Source of the DNA: an uncultured Eubacteriales bacterium
Lineage (GTDB): Bacteria > Bacillota > Clostridia > Peptostreptococcales > Anaerovoracaceae
Reading direction: 5' to 3'
DNA length: 10,258 bases
Assembly: GCA_902793875.1 (NCBI GenBank)
Contig: CADBFL010000049.1
Coordinates: 1 to 10,258, forward strand
Part shown: one piece after another, positions 6,916 through 10,258 of the stretch
How the letters are laid out: each line of letters begins with the position of its first letter
Position numbering within the stretch: position 1 is the first letter of the stretch
Translations under genes and position numbers: made by a program
Notes under the pieces: model-generated
Seen by the model: the letters and a program-made list of their open reading frames with translations, nothing else
What the model was told of the DNA's origin: nothing
The model's database searches: none

Positions 6916-7748
6916 AGGAAAAACGCATCTCCGGGATCGGACAGATAAAAGTCTATGCTGCAAAGTGCTTCAGGCTCTTCATGGCTGACAGGCAATGGAA
7001 GAACTTCGTTTCCGCTTTTATAATAATATTCCTGATCTGCCTGGTCACGGGCGACGACATGTTCAGGGAATACACAGCCACAAAAAAAGGAGCCTTTGCC
7101 GTGATATGCGCGTGCATCTGGGTAGGGCTGTTCAATTCGATCCAGTCGGTATGCCATGAAAGAGCTATCATAAAAAGAGAGCATCGCACCGGGCTCCGCA
7201 TATCGTCATACATATGCGCTCATGTCATCTATGAATTTGCCCTGTGCGCGCTCGAAACGCTGATACTTTTTACCGCCTTCATGTTAAGGAATCTTCAGAA
7301 CATACCGAAGCCTAACGGCTCGATAGGAACTCCCGCGTTCGACATCTACGTCACCATGCTGCTCGTGGTGTTCGGGTCCGACATGCTTGCCCTCATCATC
7401 TCGTGCACGGTGAAAAAGGAGAGCACGGCGATGACGGTCATGCCTTTCGTGCTTATCATACAGCTGATAATGTCGGGAATGCTTTTCGACCTGGAGGGAG
7501 TGACTGAGGTCATATCGAGGTTCACTCTGAGCAGATGGGGACTGAACGCGATCATGACGGTCGCGAACACAAATGACAATGTCCGGAGCGGCTACGACAT
7601 CGCTGTCAGAGACGATGCCATCGCCGCCGCCTGCGAACCTAACGCAACGAACGTACTGCACAAGTGGATGATCCTGGCGGGCTTTGCTCTTCTGTACATA
7701 GTGATCAGCATCATAATGCTCAGAAGGGTAGACAAGGATAAAAGATAG
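6912..7748 (+). CDS. ABC-2/ABCG-type transporter permease
   Basis: Membrane subunit of 278 residues, the partner of the preceding ATPase. I place the start at the GTG at 6912, which overlaps the ATPase stop as GTGA and has AAAGGA 8 bases upstream. An in-frame ATG at 6777 would add 45 highly charged residues lying entirely within the ATPase gene and is rejected. Hydrophobic segments lie at about 31-47, 61-80, 100-123, 145-165, 175-193 and 252-270: six helices as in ABCG transmembrane domains. The ERAIIKREHRTG stretch at 83-94 matches the E-R-x-x-x-x-R-E connecting-helix motif of ABCG proteins. A loop of about 50 residues, probably external, precedes the last helix. Two such subunits with two ATPases should make the transporter. 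The gene ends 6 bases before the convergent ATP-grasp gene. Confidence 0.85.
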   Translation: MKEKRISGIGQIKVYAAKCFRLFMADRQWKNFVSAFIIIFLICLVTGDDMFREYTATKKGAFAVICACIWVGLFNSIQSVCHERAIIKREHRTGLRISSYICAHVIYEFALCALETLILFTAFMLRNLQNIPKPNGSIGTPAFDIYVTMLLVVFGSDMLALIISCTVKKESTAMTVMPFVLIIQLIMSGMLFDLEGVTEVISRFTLSRWGLNAIMTVANTNDNVRSGYDIAVRDDAIAAACEPNATNVLHKWMILAGFALLYIVISIIMLRRVDKDKR

Positions 7749-7754
7749 AGCCGC

Positions 7755-8951
7755 TCACTCCACTTCGATCGTTATATTATCAAGGGCCTTATGGAGCAGA
7801 CTTACTGCGTCATCAAGGCTCTTTCCTTTTGTTATCACGTGGCCGATGCGGTGAGGTCCGACGCGGAACTTATGGACGGCATCGCCCGGCCTGTGGTCGA
7901 ACTGCACCTCGACTATATCCGGATCGGGAGCGTTCCTGTTCTCCTGCGACACGATGACGCCGTCCCTGTCCGATACGAGGAGCATGCTCGCGTTAGGGAC
8001 TCCGTCCTGCCCTGAAAGGCCGGAGCTGATCCCGAAATCGACTTTCTCGCCTATGGCGACTCTGACGATCTTCTCATAGTAATCGAAGCCGTAGTATATC
8101 GAAACGAGTTCGGCGAGACATGTAGCTCCCGATCTGCCTCCGAGTTCGAGCACGTATGTCTTTCCGTCCTTAAGGATGAAATCCGCGTTGATCGCGCAGT
8201 TGTCGAGCTGCATCGCCCTTGCGGCGGCTGCGAGCTGGTGCCCGGCGTCCTCGAGTATCTCAGGATCGAGCTCGTAAGGAGCGAAGTGGCCGACGGGAAC
8301 GCCGGTATCTCCCTTGAAAACGTAGTCTCCGTGAGGAAGTATGAATTCGAGCTTTCCGTCCTGCACGAAGGCCTGGGCTCCGAACTCCTCGCCCTCGATG
8401 TACTCCTCAACGATGAAGTAGTCGGAGCGGGTGTTCTCGAGCACGATGTTGCGCGCGTGATCATACTCCGAAGGCGAATCGACCTTGACGATTCCGCGGC
8501 TGCCCGATGAGTCGACCGACTTGAACATGACAGGGAGCGTGAGATCCGCGATGATATTGGCGTAGTTCGGATCGTCAAATGAGACCCTTCTGAATTTCGC
8601 GCTCCTGACGCCGTACTTTTCGTAGCACTGCTTCATGAGAAGCTTGTCAGTCGCAAACTCGGCGGCTTCGAACGAAAGTCCTCTGAGACCGAGGGCGTCG
8701 CAGACCTTTCCGATGGTGATGACAGCGACGTCCGTGCCTGCCGTGACTATGCCGTCTATCTCTTCTCTTCTCGCTATGCTGAGTATCTTGCGGTAATCGG
8801 TCGTGTTCTCGTAGTAGACCTTGTCCGCGATCTCAAAGCCGGGATAATTGCCGTGGATGCTGGCGACTATCGTATAAATGCCGAGTTCTTTTGCTATTTT
8901 GATGAGCGGGACCTGATATATCCCCGCCCCGAGAATCAGTATCTTTTTCAT
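7755..8951 (-). CDS. ATP-grasp ligase
   Basis: Protein of 398 residues of the ATP-grasp superfamily, in the carbamoyl-phosphate-synthase-like/PurK-like group. These enzymes join a carboxylate to an amine or other nucleophile through an acyl-phosphate. The N-terminal pre-grasp domain starts MKKILILGAG. Lys103 in ATDK, Lys144 in FKSVDSSGSRG (143-153), the VEEYIEGEEFGAQ hinge at 181-193, and the metal-binding region with Asn255, Asp257 and E269-LGGR give a full active site. The C-terminal 90 residues are substrate domain-like. It follows the glycosyltransferase with no spacing (TGA directly before ATG), with GAAGGAG about 9 bases upstream (plus-strand 8961-8967), so it is translated from the same message. 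In this setting it may attach an amino acid to a sugar or make a modified precursor; that is inference, and a stand-alone metabolic ligase is an alternative. Confidence 0.87.
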   Translation of the reverse strand: MKKILILGAGIYQVPLIKIAKELGIYTIVASIHGNYPGFEIADKVYYENTTDYRKILSIARREEIDGIVTAGTDVAVITIGKVCDALGLRGLSFEAAEFATDKLLMKQCYEKYGVRSAKFRRVSFDDPNYANIIADLTLPVMFKSVDSSGSRGIVKVDSPSEYDHARNIVLENTRSDYFIVEEYIEGEEFGAQAFVQDGKLEFILPHGDYVFKGDTGVPVGHFAPYELDPEILEDAGHQLAAAARAMQLDNCAINADFILKDGKTYVLELGGRSGATCLAELVSIYYGFDYYEKIVRVAIGEKVDFGISSGLSGQDGVPNASMLLVSDRDGVIVSQENRNAPDPDIVEVQFDHRPGDAVHKFRVGPHRIGHVITKGKSLDDAVSLLHKALDNITIEVE

Positions 8952-9917
8952 TCAGTCTTTCTCCTTCGGGCCGCTGCCTTCTGCAGCGCTTCTGCCCTTA
9001 TAAAAATCCCTGACCACGAACTGAGGATCGTTCGACATGCCCTGGAACATCCTGCCTATGTATTCTCCGATGAGTCCGAGGAATATCATGATGAGCCCGG
9101 ACAGGAAGAATATGCTCACGATCAGCGAGTACCAGCCGACGGCGCTCGTAGGAGCAAAGATCTTTTTCAGGACTATCGCGACGGCCCCGAGAATGCTCAG
9201 CACGGCGAAGAAGGTTCCCACCCTGGTCGCGATGCGCAGAGGGACTATGGAGTAGCCCATGATGTTGGACCAGAGGCTGATGAGCTTTTTGAAGGTGTAT
9301 CCCGACTGGCCGTAGCCTCTGTCGAAGTGCTCGACCGGCACGCTCGCTATGTTGCGTGTCGTGCGCAGGAAAAGTCCCTGCAGATGCGTGTAATGGCTCC
9401 TGTACTGTATGACGTAGTCTCTGACGAACTTCTTTATGATCCAGAAGCTTGAGGTCTTGAGATCCTTAGGCTTTCCGATGAGGATGCGCACGGATGTGTA
9501 GTTGACCCAGCTGCCGAAATTGCGAAACAGGCTGTGATGCTTCTGCGGATAATATCCGTAGACTATGTCGTAGCCCTGATCGAAGGCTTCGAACATGGCG
9601 GGGAGCTGCGAAGGATGCGTCTGAAGATCGTCATCCATGGCGATGAGCACATCTCCCTCAGCGTAGTTCAGCCCGGCCATCACGGCGTTGTGCTGTCCGG
9701 AATTCTGCGCAAGCTCGACGACTCTGACAGACTCGTATTCATCCGCCAGCTCCCTGAGCGTGCATATGGTCTCCCCGTTGTCGGGAGAGCAGTCGTCCAC
9801 CAGCACAAACTCAAAAGGAACCCGTCCCATTTCCTCCATTTTTGCTGAAGTCAGTTCGACGAGTTCGCGGATCGTATGCGATGATTTATAGCATGGAACG
9901 ATAATTGAATAAAGCAT
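8952..9917 (-). CDS. GT2 family glycosyltransferase, GtrB/ArnC-like, two C-terminal TM helices
   Basis: Glycosyltransferase of 321 residues, the usual length for polyisoprenyl-phosphate sugar transferases (DPM1/GtrB/ArnC/YfdH type), which move a nucleotide sugar onto undecaprenyl phosphate at the inner face of the membrane. Visible features are IIVPCYKS at the N-terminus, VLVDDCSPD at 38-46, QNSGQHNAVMAGL at 71-83, the metal-binding MDDDLQ at 94-99, and the DRGYGQSGYTFKKL stretch at 199-212 preceding two transmembrane helices (about 231-251 and 263-287). The start has GGAG five bases upstream (plus-strand 9923-9926) and a good promoter before it. It heads a two-gene unit with the ATP-grasp ligase. 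The product would be a lipid-linked sugar for later transfer outside by a GT-C enzyme; the polytopic protein beginning at 10022 is a possible partner. The sugar donor cannot be read from sequence. Confidence 0.92.
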   Translation of the reverse strand: MLYSIIVPCYKSSHTIRELVELTSAKMEEMGRVPFEFVLVDDCSPDNGETICTLRELADEYESVRVVELAQNSGQHNAVMAGLNYAEGDVLIAMDDDLQTHPSQLPAMFEAFDQGYDIVYGYYPQKHHSLFRNFGSWVNYTSVRILIGKPKDLKTSSFWIIKKFVRDYVIQYRSHYTHLQGLFLRTTRNIASVPVEHFDRGYGQSGYTFKKLISLWSNIMGYSIVPLRIATRVGTFFAVLSILGAVAIVLKKIFAPTSAVGWYSLIVSIFFLSGLIMIFLGLIGEYIGRMFQGMSNDPQFVVRDFYKGRSAAEGSGPKEKD

Positions 9918-9955
9918 CCTGTCTCCGTTCTGATCATTGCGTTATTACTTTCAGA

Positions 9956-9984
9956 ATTTTAATACAGTCGGGGAGCATATTCAA
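9956..9984 (-). promoter_or_regulatory. Sigma-70-type promoter for the glycosyltransferase/ATP-grasp unit
   Basis: On the minus strand TTGAAT (plus 9979-9984) and TAAAAT (plus 9956-9961) are 17 bases apart. The expected transcript start near 9949 gives a leader of about 30 bases that contains the GGAG ribosome site. It is read by eye and not tested. Confidence 0.55.
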
Positions 9985-9986
9985 CC

Positions 9987-10015
9987 TTGACGGTTTTTTT
10001 TGACAACAATATAAT
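9987..10015 (+). promoter_or_regulatory. Sigma-70-type promoter for the gene at 10022
   Basis: TTGACG at 9987-9992 and a perfect TATAAT at 10010-10015 have a 17-base spacer. The spacer contains a run of eight T (9993 is G, T from 9994) and a second TTGACA at 10000-10005 that is too close to the -10 to be its partner. The expected transcript start (about 10021-10023) falls on the ATG. Confidence 0.65.
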
Positions 10016-10021
10016 CAAGGC

Positions 10022-10258
10022 ATGGCAAAAACGATCAGGAACAACAACTGGGTCAGATCAGCGGCAATAAACGCGGTGATCGCCGTAACGGTCATGCTCT
10101 GCACGCGCATGGTGTACGAGACGAACGATGACTACGCGGTGGCTTCGAGGATAGTCGGAGGATATCCCGAGATCGTCTTCATGAATTACTATTTCTGCGA
10201 CGCGCTGTCCGCAGTGCAGTCCCGGATATCCGGTCTCAACGTCTTTGTTGTCACTCAG
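10022..10258 (+). CDS. Polytopic membrane protein of a polysaccharide locus (3' partial)
   Basis: The first 79 residues are visible and the frame is open to the window edge. A basic N-terminus (AKTIRNNNWVR) is followed by a hydrophobic helix at about 11-31 and then ETNDDYAVASRIVGGYPE at 33-50. An acidic N-D-D motif just after the first helix recalls large polytopic membrane proteins in Bacillota glycan clusters, some with a GT-C-like layout where an acidic loop residue is catalytic. That would pair well with the divergent GtrB-like enzyme, which makes the lipid-linked sugar donor. Family assignment is tentative because most of the protein is missing. The start has no usual Shine-Dalgarno (only AAGG one base away), yet later in-frame starts (GTG at 10076, ATG at 10094) would cut into the helix, so 10022 is preferred. 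Confidence 0.65.
   Translation, partial: MAKTIRNNNWVRSAAINAVIAVTVMLCTRMVYETNDDYAVASRIVGGYPEIVFMNYYFCDALSAVQSRISGLNVFVVTQ

Noticed and set aside
9981..10001. Possible terminator (TCAA-CC-TTGA then CGG and a T run)
   Set aside because: The stem is only 4 A/T-rich pairs with a 2-base loop, and no plus-strand gene ends upstream; the bases are better explained as promoter parts.
10000..10015. TTGACA at 10000 as the -35 box of the TATAAT at 10010
   Set aside because: Only 4 bases separate them; the TTGACG at 9987 gives the correct 17-base spacing.
1..10258. CRISPR arrays, tRNA/rRNA genes, insertion sequences, phage genes
   Set aside because: No regular direct-repeat/spacer pattern, tRNA-like cloverleaf, transposase or integrase motif was seen on either strand; gene density leaves little space outside 9918-10021.

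Overview
The window looks bacterial and most likely comes from the Bacillota (Clostridia). The basis is Shine-Dalgarno sites of the GGAG/AAGGAG type, two sigma-70-like promoters, a DUF285 surface-repeat protein, and a flippase subtype typical of clostridial polysaccharide loci. By eye the base composition is moderately GC-rich, with heavy use of the AGG/AGA (Arg) and ATA (Ile) codons throughout. This suggests one uniform genome rather than a recent patchwork. The genus cannot be fixed from sequence reading alone.

Left part, + strand (2-7748): six tightly packed genes that could form one transcript. They are a PaaK/CapK-like adenylate-forming ligase (5' end outside the window), a 12-TM polysaccharide flippase, a single-pass protein with a histone-H1-like Lys/Ala/Thr tail and an external DUF285 26-residue repeat solenoid, a membrane-anchored SGNH/SASA-type esterase with a C-terminal beta domain, and a two-gene ABCG-type transporter. 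The transporter ATPase begins with a degenerate FHA-like domain, and its permease starts at a GTG overlapping the ATPase stop.

Right part, - strand (7755-9917): a GT2 glycosyltransferase of the GtrB/ArnC type followed with zero spacing by an ATP-grasp ligase. This pair converges on the ABC permease with only 6 bases between stop codons. A 104-base divergent intergenic region (9918-10021) holds back-to-back promoters. To its right a polytopic membrane protein begins on the + strand and runs off the window; its promoter places the predicted transcript start on, or within a base or two of, the ATG.

Together this is a cell-surface glycan/envelope locus: precursor activation (ligase, ATP-grasp), lipid-linked sugar transfer (GT2), translocation (flippase) and glycan trimming (esterase). 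Its unusual core is the 2413-7748 cassette, in which a surface-repeat protein with a basic cytosolic tail, an extracellular esterase and an FHA-ABCG exporter are co-encoded. The functional link between those parts is inference.
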